Assembly: GCF_024166365.1 (NCBI RefSeq)
Contig: NC_064828.1
Location: 55,097,254-55,161,253 of the forward strand
DNA from: Elephas maximus indicus
Taxonomy: Eukaryota; Chordata; Mammalia; Proboscidea; Elephantidae
Direction: 5' to 3'
DNA length: 64,000 bases
Shown here: positions 10,489 to 23,022 of the stretch, piece by piece
Numbering within the stretch: position 1 is the first letter of the stretch
Layout of the letters: each line of letters starts with the position of its first letter
Translations under genes and position numbers: made by a program
Notes under the pieces: generated by a model
Told to the model about the DNA's origin: nothing
The model's database searches: none
What the model saw: the letters and a program-made list of their open reading frames with translations, nothing else

Positions 10489-10985
10489 TTAAGACACTGA
10501 AAAGCACTTTTACTCCTCATGCTACTTCATCTAATTAAAAACCTGTGGTTGGAAGTCTTTTTTGGGACCTATTAATGAGACCATGCAATGATTGTAATTA
10601 TATGCACAAAATCTTTGTGTACATGCACATTGGCTCTATGCACAAAATCTATGCAAGATTAAGAACTCTTAGGTTTTTTTAATTTAACGATTTTTTACTT
10701 AAGAATAAATAAAAATTTAAATACAGTATATTCCCCTAAATAGGCAAAAATAGACTACTTTTAAATACAAGTGTGGTAATTTGAAACATCTCATGCGACA
10801 TATTGGGGATTCTGAGTAAAAGGGAGAATTTTCCAGGCAACATTTCAGCCTCATCTTTACTAGGTGTTTTGTCCATTCTTCTCTTTTTAAATAAGACTGG
10901 GCAAACAATTAATAAAATTTGTACTTGACATTTCTTAAGTCTGTATGTATTCAGTTCACATTCTCCTATTTTAAGGATGTGGATC
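10489..10985 (-). repeat. Unclassified repeat, inverted-repeat arm 1
   Basis: The reverse complement of this stretch aligns with 12400-12858 over nearly its whole length. Matching blocks include TTTTTAATTA(G/A)ATGAAGTAGC with ATGAGGAGTAAAAG, ACAATCATTGCATGGT, TTAAATTAAAAAAA with CCTAAG, and GAGATGTTTCAAA. The minus strand has an 83-codon open frame (10736-10987). The partner copy has stops in the matching frame. The family is unknown. See the finding. Confidence 0.75.
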
Positions 10986-11002
10986 ATATATATATATATA
11001 TA

Positions 11003-11056
11003 TTTGCCTTAGTTAATCAATGATCAAAATTCTTTCTTAAATTCACTTTTTGACAA
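11003..11056 (+). repeat. 52-54 bp direct repeat, copy 2, set within (TA)n
   Basis: Near copy of 10199-10250 with a C/T change, a G/C change and two extra T's. It is flanked by (TA)n runs at 10986-11002 and 11057-11073. Confidence 0.9.
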
Positions 11057-11323
11057 ATATATATATATATATTTTCCCCTACCTCAAGAATCTTTAAAAG
11101 TGTTGCTTTAGTGCTAATTTGAAGCACCTGGATAAAAATATCCAGCATTAGTTGGGTTTTCCAATTTTAAATATTTTCCTTGACGGACCTGAAAATATTT
11201 CATCTTTAAAAATAAATTGGAAATTTAATAAAGATGGTGAAGAGATTATATAAAAGGAATGAAATGTACTAATAATGATGCCATAGTTTTTAAGACAAAA
11301 CATATATGTAAAAAAAAAAAAAA

Positions 11324-11474
11324 TTGCTATTGTGTTGATTCCGACTCATAGTGACCCTATAGGACAGAGCAGAACTGTCCCATAGGGTTTCCAAGGAGTG
11401 GCTGGTGAATTTGAACTGCCAACCTGTTGGTTAGCAGCTGAGGTCTTAACCACTGTGCCACCAGGGCTTCCAAA
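11324..11474 (-). mobile_element. AfroSINE, short form
   Basis: TTGATTCCGACTCATAGTGA and CCCTATAGGACAGAGC then GCCACCAGGGCTTCC. An A-run (11310-11322) precedes it. AAACATATATG and AACCATATATA flanks suggest a target-site duplication. Confidence 0.93.
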
Positions 11475-11654
11475 CCATATATAGCAAAATATAAATTAGT
11501 CACAGGTATTTTTATGAATGTAGCATGGTCTTCTTTAAATTACCATTTCTTCATCTGATTTATATTCATGAGTCTTCTAACAATACAGATTCGAAGATAC
11601 TACTGTTTTGTTTTTTTATGACACATCTTTCTATTCTTTTTTACTCTTTGGATT

Positions 11655-12180
11655 ATATTATAGCCTAATCCAATTTGTACATCTTGTGCCTGTGGAAGCT
11701 AAAAACAAGATAGAGTCACTTATGGCAAGCCAGGAAGAGCATGGCTGCTAGCTGGTCTCACAGAGCAAATGTTTGAGGTAGTAAGTAACCTAAACCTTAG
11801 AGACAACATCTAGCTAGTTTCTTTAAGTTTATGTGTAATAAGCCCTTTTAGAATAGCCTAAGTTCCAAACAAGCTGGCATCTACAGGCATTGACCCCTCA
11901 GAACTCCACAGTTTGCCTTCTTAGTCAAACACAATTCAGAGAAGAAAGGATATTTTAATGAATGAACCTCTTAGAAACAGGCCAATACTGCCTGGGGTTT
12001 TTGGATTCTCTTTGTTGCTCTCTGACTATATTAACCTCGATGCTGCCACATTTCTTTGGGACACATGGTTTAGGCTGTGTGTTCCCTGATCCTCAAATTG
12101 TTGATTAAATCATAAATCTGTAGTATTGTTTTTAACTTTACTTCCATTTTCAGAAATTCTTTTACAATCTCATTTTGATT
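11655..12180 (+). mobile_element. Possible LTR-like element
   Basis: The composition changes here, with higher GC. Phrases such as GAGTCACTTATGGCAAGCC, GAAACAGGCCAATACTGCC and GTGTTCCCTGATCCTCAAAT precede ATTAAATCA. This resembles an ERV LTR but I cannot name it. It sits between the arms of the inverted repeat. Confidence 0.35.
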
Positions 12181-12399
12181 TATGTTCATCATTTGATTCC
12201 TTGCTGGCACTCATCAGATTCATCCTTTAGTATATCAGAGCTGTTGTCTCTCATCCTTTATTGTTAAAAATTCTATCTAAATTAAAAGATGTCCTCAATT
12301 GTATATTGCTAATCTAGCTGCATAACTGTTTGTGATTCAAATATCCTTGAAATACTGAAACTGTTTTCCAGTCATGCAAATGTGCCCTTTATAAAATGT

Positions 12400-12858
12400 C
12401 TGAGAACATTTTCCACAAATTCTATCTGCCATGTCCAAGATGTTTAATAGACTTTCATTTATTGGGCTAAGATTATCTATATTCTGAGGCTAAAATGTTG
12501 CCTAGAAAACTGTTCCTCATTACTCAGAATTCCTGACATGTCCCGTGAGATGTTTCAAACTATCACACTTGTGTTTGAAAGTAGTCTAACCATATATTGT
12601 CTATTTAGGGGTATACAAAATATTTAAATTCTTTTTATATTCTTAAACAATTGTTAAATTAAAAAAAAAAAAAAACCTAAGCGTTCTTCTTAATCTTGGA
12701 GTCACAGGTTTTCTGTATACGGCCATTTGCATGTAAACATAGATTGCGTATGTATAGTTACAATCATTGCATGGTGTCAGAAAAGACTCCAGAAACAACT
12801 CTCAGCCATGGGTTTTTAATTAAATGAAGTAGCATGAGGAGTAAAAGTATAATATGAC
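12400..12858 (+). repeat. Unclassified repeat, inverted-repeat arm 2
   Basis: Plus-strand copy of the sequence found inverted at 10489-10985. It contains GAGGCTAAAATGTTGCCTAG, CGTGAGATGTTTCAAACTAT, a long A-run at 12660-12675, TACAATCATTGCATGGTGTC and TGAAGTAGCATGAGGAGTAA. The reading frame that matches the arm-1 open frame has several stops. Confidence 0.75.
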
Positions 12859-13864
12859 ACAGAAGATTATAAATTTAGCCCAATTCAATTTGCCTATTCA
12901 GCCAAAAATAAATCAGAAAATATTAATTCATTTAGAAAATATGCTTGTGAAATAGTAAACATTAGCCAGATAGAATTTCTTATTATTGTTTTTCTGAATT
13001 TACACCTTCATCTCTGCACATTTACTCTATTTTTTTTTTGTCTTCAGTTCTTAGAAGAAAAATATCTGGTTCAAAATGTATTCACTTAGTCTCAGCTTTT
13101 AATATATGTTAAATTACACTATAAACTGTCTGTGTGAGAAGGTATGTTTCACTTTCCAAATGCCAAATTTTAGTAAAATTTCTTAAGTCCTTTGCCAAAC
13201 TTGTAGATGAAATTTCAGAAAAGGGATGTGAAATATACTTTAGTGTATTTTTGTATTATCAGAATCAACATCAAAAAATGTGCAGATAAATAGAGGCATT
13301 TATATGGTGTTCACCATTATCTTGCTGAAACACAAAATTTCCCCTTAGCTGCTGCTATTATACTGGTCCCTGTAACGCTATGTAACTTGGAACATCATAT
13401 CCCTTGGAAATAGATGAATTTAATGGAAAAGCCACCATTTTCTTCCATTAAAAACACGTTTGAACAAAGCTCAAAGTTATTTCTCTGTAAAGAAACGTAT
13501 TTTGTCAGTTTCACTGACTACTTACCTGAGAGTCTGTATTTGATCCAAAGTACATTTGCATGATTTTTGCAATGCAATCAGAGTTTTTGGCTTAATTACA
13601 GAATTGAGTCATAAAATGTTATTCAAGTTCCACCTCAAATGCTCTAACGTGGAGATAATTGTCCTTACTCAACTCAGGCAATGTGGTATGGAATTAGGAA
13701 TATTTGTGTGTCATTTGGGAACTTCAAAGCCTTGTTGAGAGAACCTGGCAATTACACCCTCTTCTCCTGCTGTTTGTTAAAAAATGAAATCAGAATATCT
13801 CTTAATTTTTACCTCTTACAGCACTGACCAGGAGAAACACCATTAACTAGGGACTAGGGATTTA
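12859..13864. other. No recognised feature
   Basis: AT-rich, apparently single-copy DNA without family similarity. Only short open frames, none convincing. Confidence 0.5.
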
Positions 13865-14005
13865 ATTATTTTAATTCTTAGCTCTACATCTGTCTTGCCT
13901 CTAAGTAGAAGTAAATTCACATAATTTCTCCAAATATTATTTTTCATCTATAAAATTAGTGGTATGGATTAGACATTATCTAAAATCTTGTCAATTCTAT
14001 AACTC
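13865..14005 (+). repeat. Diverged MIR SINE
   Basis: AATTCTTAGCTCTACATCTG, AAATTCACATAATTTCTCC, TTTTTCATCTATAAAATTAG and GGTATGGATTAGACATTATC follow the MIR order. Confidence 0.45.
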
Positions 14006-14453
14006 ATAATGATGTAATTCTAAATGGTGGGGAGGGGGAGAGGCTTCACCTTTTCCCTTACCAAGGACATCATGCATCACTCTCACTATCTTGCTTTGTC
14101 TTAAGGCCTTACATGAAGGAAGGAAGAGGGGGGTGTACTATTGTCATATTCAAGGACTGAAAAAAAAAAAAAATCAACGAAAGTTGTAGCAATCTGGCTA
14201 CAAGTGTTATCCTGTGATAACACAGCCTCAATTTTCAGTTTCTGCCTACTTTCTGAGAATCTGAACAGTGAAAAATTCTTGAAACAAAACTGAGCTTTGA
14301 CTGATCTTCTATAATCCACTCTATGAAATCCTTTACCTGTTTGCTCTGCTCCCACCCAAACACTCATCTTGAGATGTCCTCACTTTAGAAAAGTTAGTCT
14401 TCGGCCAATAACTTTTGGTTTTTGTTATTCTTTCTACACCACAAACATGAATT

Positions 14454-14630
14454 GTCATTTTTGTTGCCTGCCTTTGAGTCAGTTCCCACTCATAGTCAAG
14501 GCTTTCTTGGTTGCAGTCTTTAAGGAAGCAAATCACCAGTTCTTTCTCCTGTGGAGCTACTGGGTGGGCTTGAACGACCAACCTTTTGGTTAGCGGCAGA
14601 GCACTTACCCATTGCACCACCAGCACTACT
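14454..14630 (-). mobile_element. AfroSINE, long form, with target-site duplication
   Basis: It contains CTTTGAGTCAGTTCCCACTC, GGTTGCAGTCTTTAAGGAAG and the head CTTACCCATTGCACCACCAG. ACAAACATGAATT occurs at 14441-14453 and again at 14631-14643. Confidence 0.95.
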
Positions 14631-14689
14631 ACAAACATGAATTACAAGGTTCTATACCTTTATACCTAGTCTTTATCTACTACAAATCT

Positions 14690-14935
14690 CTCCTTTTGTA
14701 TTTCTCTGCCAGCACTCTAGTCACAGTGCACTCTTCAATTTCTTAAGAGAACCAGGCTTCCTCTTGCCAAAAGGATTTCACCTAAGGTCATTCCCTCCGA
14801 GCTGAGTTCTCTTTCAATCTGATTGACCAGATTTGTTCCTGTAGAGTCTTTATAATTCAACTCAAGTATCATTTCATTCAGATATTCATACAATACTTCA
14901 AGACTTCCTCTCATATCTCCTCTTATGTCTTCATC
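14690..14935 (+). mobile_element. Probable L2 LINE fragment
   Basis: The order CCAGCACTCTAGTCACAGTG, CCAGGCTTCCTCTTGCC, TTCAACTCAAGTATCATTTC and CTTCAAGACTTCCTCTC matches the 3' part of L2 elements. The 94-codon minus-strand frame over it is a by-product. Confidence 0.45.
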
Positions 14936-15435
14936 AAAAGTTACCACAATTGTAATTAAATAAGTGATTAAAAAATGAATTAAATAGACAACACAAGAGG
15001 TTGGAAAAGAGTGAACCATATTACAAACAAAAATAAAACAAGAAGGAAGTGAATAAAATAGAAGCAGAAATCTTTATCATAGAGAATTTAAGAACAAGAA
15101 AAGGCATAAATCATAAGGTAATTTATAAAAATAGACACATTAAGAAAGAGGGAAGGTGAGAGAGAGAATAAACTAAATGTAGATTAAAAAATGTACAATT
15201 AGCAGACACAAAGAGATTTAAAATCTAAAGGGCAACTAACAACAACAATAGATTACTACAAGGAAATATATGCTAAAATCCATATCATCTGTTCTAAAGT
15301 CATTCCAAAGTTACTCCAATTAGTTAGGTTTTAGTAGAGAAGTTGACCTTTGTATATACAAACTTTTTCAAGAGTTAAAACCCTCCCCTTCCAAACCCAA
15401 AGTTTATTCAGTCATGACAAACAAAAGCAGAATGA
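14936..15435. other. No recognised feature
   Basis: A- and G-rich on the plus strand up to the L1 start. No family recognised. Confidence 0.5.
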
Positions 15436-16500
15436 GAGGAGGTGGAGCCAAGATGGTGGAATAGACAGACGCTTCTGGTGAGCACTCTTTACAACAAAGA
15501 CCTGAAAAAACAAGTGAAATGAGTATATTTATCACTGAACATCAAAGGCAAGCTTAGGAAACGAACTGAAGGGCCGGGGGGGATGAAGAGACGGTTTAGA
15601 AGCAGAGAGGAGTTACTGGACCTGAATCGTGGGGAGCCCTCAGACAACATTCCTGGGAGGTGGCAGCGGGCTGGTACTAGCACTCGGCCACAGTTTTCCT
15701 CTGGGAGAAGCAGCCAGCCACACAGCCTACTCACACCCCAAGAACCAGAGTAGAATGGCACTCTCGGCAAAAGCTACGTACTTACATATATTTTACAGCA
15801 CCTCCAGCCCCCAAGCCGGCTTCAGCAGCTGAATTCCCTGGGCCTGAGATAGGCCCTGCTGAGCTCCTAGAGCCATCATCCCGGCCTTGGCGAAGTAATA
15901 AATTTGCAGTTAGGGGAAAAGATAATTTGCCAGCTCCAGAAGCTCAGGACAGAGGAGGCCCCTGTCCAGGCATAAATGGTCCGTGGACTTTGGGTAACTT
16001 TCTTCTCTGCATGGACCTGTGTGGGCCTATTTCAGGAGAATAGGCCCTTGTTGGCAGACTCCAGCTGTTTCAGCTGTGCGGCGGAGAGTTGGGTGTTTGA
16101 TGTCTGATGTTGCTTTGCCTATTAAACAGGGTCCTCAGTACCCACATCAGGGGCCTAAGGACGGGTAGCTCCACTCACGTCAGCCAGCCACCCGCAACAG
16201 GGGTCCAGGGATAACTGCTACCTCCAAGTCCTTACAACCAAAAACATTGGGTACCTGTGGTCCATCTGCAGAACCCACCCACCTGTACACTCTAGGAAAC
16301 AGGGACGAGCTTTCCTCAGAGACACATGGGGGATGATTGTCAGCCTCCTGCCCTGTTCAGAGTGTTACCCGCTGTTGCAACCAGGTACCGGTACCTACAC
16401 TAATCACCCCTGCCCTTCTAAGACTGTAGGACAGAGCCTGTACCACACACTTGATGATCAGCTACCTGGACACCTGAGCTGAATTCATACAAGAAAAATG
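15436..16500 (+). promoter_or_regulatory. L1 5'UTR (internal promoter region)
   Basis: The GC-rich leader after the AAGATGGT start is where L1 families carry their internal polymerase II promoter. The position supports the role. No specific factor site was identified, and activity is unlikely given the age of the copy. Confidence 0.5.
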
Positions 16501-16639
16501 AATGGACTCCTAGACTGATATACCTGATAACAGCTCTAGCCAGCTGGGGGCAGGACACAAGAGCTCCAAAGGTGAAAATAATCAAGGTAGCTCACTCAAG
16601 CAACCCATTTGGGGATATCAAAAAAAAAAAAAAAAAAAA

Positions 16640-17800
16640 AGGCAAGAAAATACGACACAGCAAGTGAAAATAAAATAAACTAATACAATAACTTATAGAT
16701 GGCTTGGAGACAACAGTCAATATCAAGTCACATAAAGAAACAGACCATGATCGCCTCCATAAGCTCTCAAAAAAAAAAAAAAAAAAGAATCCAGGGGCCT
16801 TCTAGATGAAAGTGCCTTCCTGGAATTACCAGAGGCAGAATACAAAAGATTAATATACAGAACCCTTCAAGACATCAGGAAGGAAATGAGGCAATACACA
16901 GAACAAGCCAAGGAACACACAGATAAAGCAATTGAAGAAATTAAAAAGATTATTCAGGAACATAAAGAAAAATTTAATAAGCTGGAAAAATCCATAGACA
17001 GCAATCAGAAATTCAGAAGATTAACAATAAAATTACAGAAGTAGACTACTCAGTAGAAAGTCAGAGAAGCAGATTTGAGCAAGTGGAAGCCAGTATTTCT
17101 GAACTTGAAGATAAAGCACTTGGCACTAATATATTTGAAGAAAAATCACATAAAAGAATTTAAAAAATGAATGAAGAAACCTTAAGAATCCTGTGGGACT
17201 CTATCAAGAGAAATAACCTATGAGTGATTGGAGTACCAGAACAGGGAGGGAAAGCAGAAAATACAGAGAGAATTGTTGAAAATTTGTTGGCAGAAAACTT
17301 CCCTGATATTGTGAAAGATGAGAAGATATCTATCCAAGATGCTCATTGAACTTCATGTAAGTGGATGTTAAAAGAAAGTCACCAAGACATATAATCAAAC
17401 TTGCCAAAACCAAAGATAAAGAGAGAATTTTAGGAGCAGCTAGGGATAAATGAAAAGTCACCTAAAAAGGAGAGCCAACAAGAATATCCTCAGACTACTC
17501 AACAGAGATCATGCAGGCAAGAAGGCAATGGGATGACATATTTAAAAAATTGAAAGAAAAAAATTGCCAGCCAAGAATCATATATCCCGCAAAACTGTCT
17601 CTCAGATATGAAGGTGAAATTAGGACATTTCCAGATAAACAGAGTTTAGCGAATTTCTAAAAACCAAACCAAAACTGCAAGAACTACTAAAGGGAGTTTT
17701 TTGGTTAGGAAATCAATAATATCAGGTATCAACCCAAGACTAGAACACTGGGCAGAGCAATCAGAAGTCAACCCAGACAGGGAAATAAAAAAAATAAATC
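16640..17800 (+). pseudogene. L1 ORF1 remnant (RNA-binding protein)
   Basis: Broken ORF1. The coiled-coil part is seen near 16810-17000: it encodes an EIKKIIQEHKEKFNKLEK-like stretch. The conserved C-terminal part lies near 17480-17700: KEKNCQPRIIYPAKLSLRYE, then TFPDKQSLANF, then LQELLKGVF. In this family ORF1p is a trimeric RNA-binding chaperone that packages L1 RNA. Stop codons and frameshifts interrupt it throughout, and long A-runs lie at 16621-16640 and 16769-16786. The start codon is not certain. Confidence 0.7.
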
Positions 17801-18171
17801 AAGATAAAAAAAAACGCTCAAAACAGTGTAACAGCAATGTTATTACGTAAAAGAAGACAATATTAAAACAATAAAGAGGGACTAAGAAATGTAGTTATAG
17901 GTCTTCCATATGGAGAGAAGACAAGGCAATACAAAGAAATAAAAGTTAGGTTTAAATTTAGAAAAATAGGGGTAAATAATAAGGTAACCACAAAGGAGAC
18001 AAACTATCCTGCACATCAAAATAAAATACAAGAAAAAAACAGAGACTGAGCAGAAACAAAATCAACAACAATGAATATGAGGAAAGGACAATATATAAAG
18101 ATAATCTACTCAGCACATAAAATGAAGTGGGCAAAAGAAGCTGTCAACAACACACAAAAAAAGACATCAAA

Positions 18172-21100
18172 ATGATAGCACTAAATTCATACCTATCCAT
18201 AATTATGCTGAATGTAAATGGACTAAATGCACCAATAAAGAGATAGAGAGTGGCAGAATGGATTAAAAAACACAATCCATCTATATGCTGCCTACAAGAG
18301 CCACACCTTAGACTTAGAGACACAAACAAACTAAAGCTCAAAGGATGGAAAAAAAAAATATATCAAGCAAACAACAATCAAAAAAGAGCAGGAGCAGAAT
18401 ATTAATTTCTGACAAAATAGACTTTAAAGTTAAATCCGTAATAAAGGATAAGGAAGGATGCTATATAATGATTAAAGGGGCAATATACCAAGAAGATACA
18501 ACCATATTAAATATTTATGCATCCAAAGGCAGGGCTGCAGGATACGTAAAACAAACTCTATCACCATTGAAAAGTGTGATAGACAGCTCCACAATAATAG
18601 TAGGAGACTTCAACACACCACTTTCGGAGAAGGACAGGACATCCAGAAAGAATCTCAGTCAAGACATGGAAGATCTAAACGCCACAGTCAACTAGCTTGA
18701 CCTCCTAGACATATCCAGAACACTCCACCCAACTGCAACCAAGTATACTTTCTTTTCTAGTGCACATGGAACATTCTCGAGAATAGACCACAGATTAGGT
18801 CATAAAGCCAGCCTTGGCAGAGTCCAAAGCATTGAAATATTGCAAAGCACCTTCTCTGACCATAAGGCCATAAAAGTGGAAATCAGTAACGGAAAAAGCA
18901 GGGAAAAGAAATCAAACACTTGGAAGCTGAAAAATACCCTGCTCAAAGAAGACTGGATAATAAAAGAGATTAAGGATGGAATAAAGAAATTCATAGAATC
19001 CAATGAGGATTAAATGATAAAAAAAAAAAAAAAATTTTTTTTTTTTTAATCAGAACCTTTGGGACACAGCAAAAGCAGTGCTCAGAGGTCAATTTATATC
19101 AATAAACGCACACATCCAAAAAGAAGAAAGGGCCAAAATCAAAGAATTATCCCTACAGCTTGAACAAATAGAAAGAGAACAGCAAAAGACACCCTAGGGT
19201 ACCAGAAGAAAACAAATAATAAAAATTAGAGCAGAACTAAATGAAAAGGAAAACGGAAAAACAATTGAAAGAATTAACAAGACCAAAAGCTGATTCATTG
19301 AAAAAATCAATAAAATTGATAAACCCTTGGCCAAACTCACAAAACAAAAACAGAAGAGGAAGCAGATAACCCGAATAAAAATGAGATGGGCGATATAACA
19401 ACAGACCCAACTGAAATTAAAAGAATATATCAGATTAGTATGAAAAATTGCACTGTTACAAATTTGAAAACCTAGAAGAACTGGATGAATTCCTGGAAAC
19501 ACACTACTTACCTAAACTAAAACAGAGGGAGAACAACTAAGTAGACCCATAACAAAAGAAGAGATTGAAAACGTAATCAAAAAACTCCCAAGAAAAAAAA
19601 GCACTGGTCAGACGGCTTCACTGCAGAGTTCTACCAAACTTTCAGAGAAGAGTTAACACCACTACTACTAAAGGTTTTTCAGAGCATAGAAAAGGACAGA
19701 ATACTCCCAAACTCGTTCTAGTAAGCCACCATATCCCTGATACCAAAACCAGGTAAAGACACCACAAAAAAAGAAAATTACAGACCTATATCCCTCATGA
19801 ACTCAGTTGCAAAAATCCTCAACAATATTCTAGGCAATAGATTTCAACAACATATCAAAAAAATAATTCACCATGACCAAGTGGGATTCATACCAGGTAT
19901 GCAGGGATGGCTCAACATTAGAAAAACAATTAATGTAATCCATCATCACACTAGTTTATCATATAAATAAAACAAAAGACAAGAATCACATGATTTTATC
20001 AATTAATGCAGAAAAGGCATTTGACAAAGTTCAACACCCATTCATGATAAAAAACTCTCAGCAAAGTACGAATAGAAGAAAAATTCCTCAACATAATAAA
20101 AGGCATTTATACAAAGCCAATAGCCAACATCATCCTAAATGGAGAGAGACTGAAAGCATTCCCCTTGAGAACGGGAACCAGACAAGGATGCCCTTTATCA
20201 CTGCTCTTATTCAACATTGTGCTGGAGGTCCTAGTCAGAGGAATTAGGCTAGATAAGGAAATAAAGGGCATCCAGATTGGCAAGGAAGAAGTAAAAGTAT
20301 CTTTATTTGCAGATGACATAATCTTAAACCCAGAAAACCCTAAGGAACCCTCAAGACAACTACTGAAACTAATAGAAGAGCTCAGCAGAGTATCAGGTTA
20401 CAAGATAAATATAAAAAAAATCAGTTGGATTCCTCTACACCAACAAAAAGAACACTGAACAGGAAATCACCAAATCAATACCATTTACGGTAGCCCCAAA
20501 GACGATAAAATACTTTGGAATAAGTCTTACCAGAGATGTAAAAGACTTATACAAAGAAAACTACAAAACATTTCTGCAAGAAAACAAGAGACCTACATAA
20601 GTGGAAGAACATAGCTTGCTCATGGATAGGAAGACTTAACATTATAAAAATGTCTATCCTACCAAAAGCAATCTATACATTTAATGAAATTCCAATCCAA
20701 GTTCCAACGACATTCTTTAATGAGATGGAGAAACAAATCACCAACTTCATATGGAAGGGAAAGAGGCCCCGGATAAATAAGGCATTACTGAAAAAGAAGG
20801 ACAAAGTAGGAGGCCTCATTCTACCTGATTTTAGAACCTATTATACCGCCACAGTAGTCAAAACAGCCTGGTACTGGTACAACAACAGAAACATGGACCA
20901 ATGGAACAGAATTAGTATCCAGATATAAATCCATCCACATATGACCAGCTGGTATTTGACAAAGGCCCTAAAACTGTTAAATGGGGAAAAGACAGTCTTT
21001 TTAACAAATGGTGCTGGCATAACTGGATATCCATCTGTAAGAAAATGAAACAAGGCCCATATCTCACTCCATGCACAAAAACGAGCTTGAAATGAATCAA

Positions 21101-22019
21101 AGACCTAAATATAAAATCTAAAACAATAAAGATCCTGGGAGAAAAAAATAGGGCCAACATTAGGTGCACTAATACATGGTATAAACAGTATACAAAGTAT
21201 TATGAAGAATGCAGAAGAAAAACTAGATAACTGGGAGCTCCAAAAAGTCAGACACCTATGCTCATCCAAAGACTTCACCAAAAGAGTAAAAAGATTACTT
21301 ACAGACTGGGAAAAGTTTTTAGCTAGGACATTTCCGATCAGCAACTGATCTCTAAAAATGTACATGATACTTCAAAAACTCAACTACAAAAAGACAAATA
21401 ACACAATTAAAAAATGGGCAAAACATATGAACAGACACTTCACTAAAGAAGACGTTCAGGTAGCTAACAGATACATGAGGAAATGATCATGTTCATTAGC
21501 CATTAGAGAAATGCAAATCAAAACTACAATGAGATTTCTTCTCACTCCAACAAGGCTGGCGTTAATCCAAAAAACACAATAAATGTTGGAGAGGCTGTGA
21601 AGAGATTAGAACACTTATACACTGCTGGTGGGAATGTAAAATGGTACAACCAATTTGGAAATCATTTGCTGTTTCCTTAAAAAGCTAGAAATAGAACTAC
21701 CTATGATCCATCAATCCCACTCCTTGGAATATACCCTAGAGAAATAAGAGCCTTTACATGAACGCCCATGTTCATTGCAGCACTGTTTACAATAGCAAAA
21801 AGATGGAACCAACCAAGGTGCCCATCAATGGATGAATGGATAAATAAATTATGGTATATTCACACAATGGAATACTATGCATTGATAAAGAACAGTGATG
21901 AATCTGTGAAACATTTCATAACATGGAAGAATCTGGAAGGCATCATGCTGAGTGAAATTAGTCAGTTGCAAAAGGACAAATATTGTATGAGACCACTATT
22001 ATCAGAACTGAAGAAATAG
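18172..22019 (+). pseudogene. L1 ORF2 remnant (endonuclease and reverse transcriptase)
   Basis: It spans about 3.85 kb, close to the ~1,280 codons expected for L1 ORF2. The N-terminal endonuclease is readable in pieces: LSIIMLNVNGLNAPIK near 18200, then the open stretch 18345-18695 with IIVGDFNTPL. The reverse transcriptase includes [13 protein letters not shown] near 20005 and [14 protein letters not shown] near 20170. The catalytic F-A-D-D lies at 20306-20317. The C-terminal end reads IHTMEYYALIKN and ends at TAG 22017-22019. Frames shift repeatedly and there is an A-run/T-run at 19019-19048. Family role: nicking of target DNA and target-primed reverse transcription. Confidence 0.85.
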
Positions 22020-22093
22020 TTTAAACAGAGAAGAAAATATTCTTTGATGGTTACAAGGGAGGGGGAGGGAGTGTGGGAGAGGGGTCTGCACTA

Positions 22094-22130
22094 ATTAAAA
22101 CCCATAACCCATTGCCGTCGAGTCAATTCT
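22094..22130 (-). mobile_element. AfroSINE 3'-end scrap in L1 3'UTR
   Basis: AAAACCCATAACCCATTGCC and GTCGAGTCAATTCT match only the 3' ~35 bp of the SINE. A severely 5'-truncated insertion is the simplest explanation. Confidence 0.75.
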
Positions 22131-23022
22131 GTTAGACAGTAGATAAAAACTACTTTAGGTGAAGGGAAAGACAACACACAATATAGGCGAGGTTAGCACA
22201 ACTGGACTAAACTAAAAGCAAAGAAGTTTCCTGATAAACTCAATGCTTCAAAGGCCAGTGTAGCAGGGGTGGGGTTTTGGGGACCATGGTTTCAGGGGAC
22301 ATCTAAGTCAATTGGCATAATAAAAGCTATTAAGAAAACATTCTGCATCCCACTTTGGAGAGTGGTGTTTGGGGTGTTAATTGTTAGCAAGCAGCCATCT
22401 GCGATGCATCAATTGGTCCCAACTCACCTGGATGAAAGTAGAATGAAGAGCACCAAGGACACAAGGTAATTATGAGCCCAAGAGATAGGAAGGGCCACAT
22501 AAACCAGAGACTACATCAGCCTGAAACCAGAAGAGCTCGGTAGTACCCAGCTACAACCGATGTCTACCCTGACAAGGAACACAACAGAGAACCCTTGAGG
22601 GAGCAGGAGAGCAGTGGGATGCAGACCCCAAATTCTCATAAAAAGACCAGACTTAATGGTCTGACTGAGAATAGAAGGACCTCAGTGGTCATGGCCCCCA
22701 GACCTTCTGTTGGCCCAGGACAGGAACCATTCCCAAAGCCAACTCCTCAGACAGGGCTTGGACTGGACAATGGGTTGGATAGGGATGCTGGTGAGGAGTG
22801 AGCTATTTGGATCAGGTGGACACTTGAGACTATGTTGGCATCTCCTCCCTGGAGGGGAAATGAGAGGGTAGAGGGAGGGAGAAGCTGGCGAAATGGACAC
22901 GAAAAGAGAGAGTGGAGGGAGGGAGCGGGCTGTCTCAGGAGGAGAGCAATTGGGAGTATGTATCAAGGTGTATATAAGTTTTTGTGTGAGAGACTGACTT
23001 GATTTGTAGACTTTCACTTAAA

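Noticed and set aside
10985-11073. Possible origin or regulatory element in paired (TA)n tracts
   Set aside because: Simple microsatellite DNA. No evidence beyond composition.
14735-15019. 94-codon minus-strand frame that looks protein-like
   Set aside because: Mostly antisense to a probable L2 relic. No independent support.
19019-19048. A-run followed by T-run hairpin inside L1 ORF2
   Set aside because: Most likely slippage or a poly(A) insertion scar, with no sign of a terminator function.
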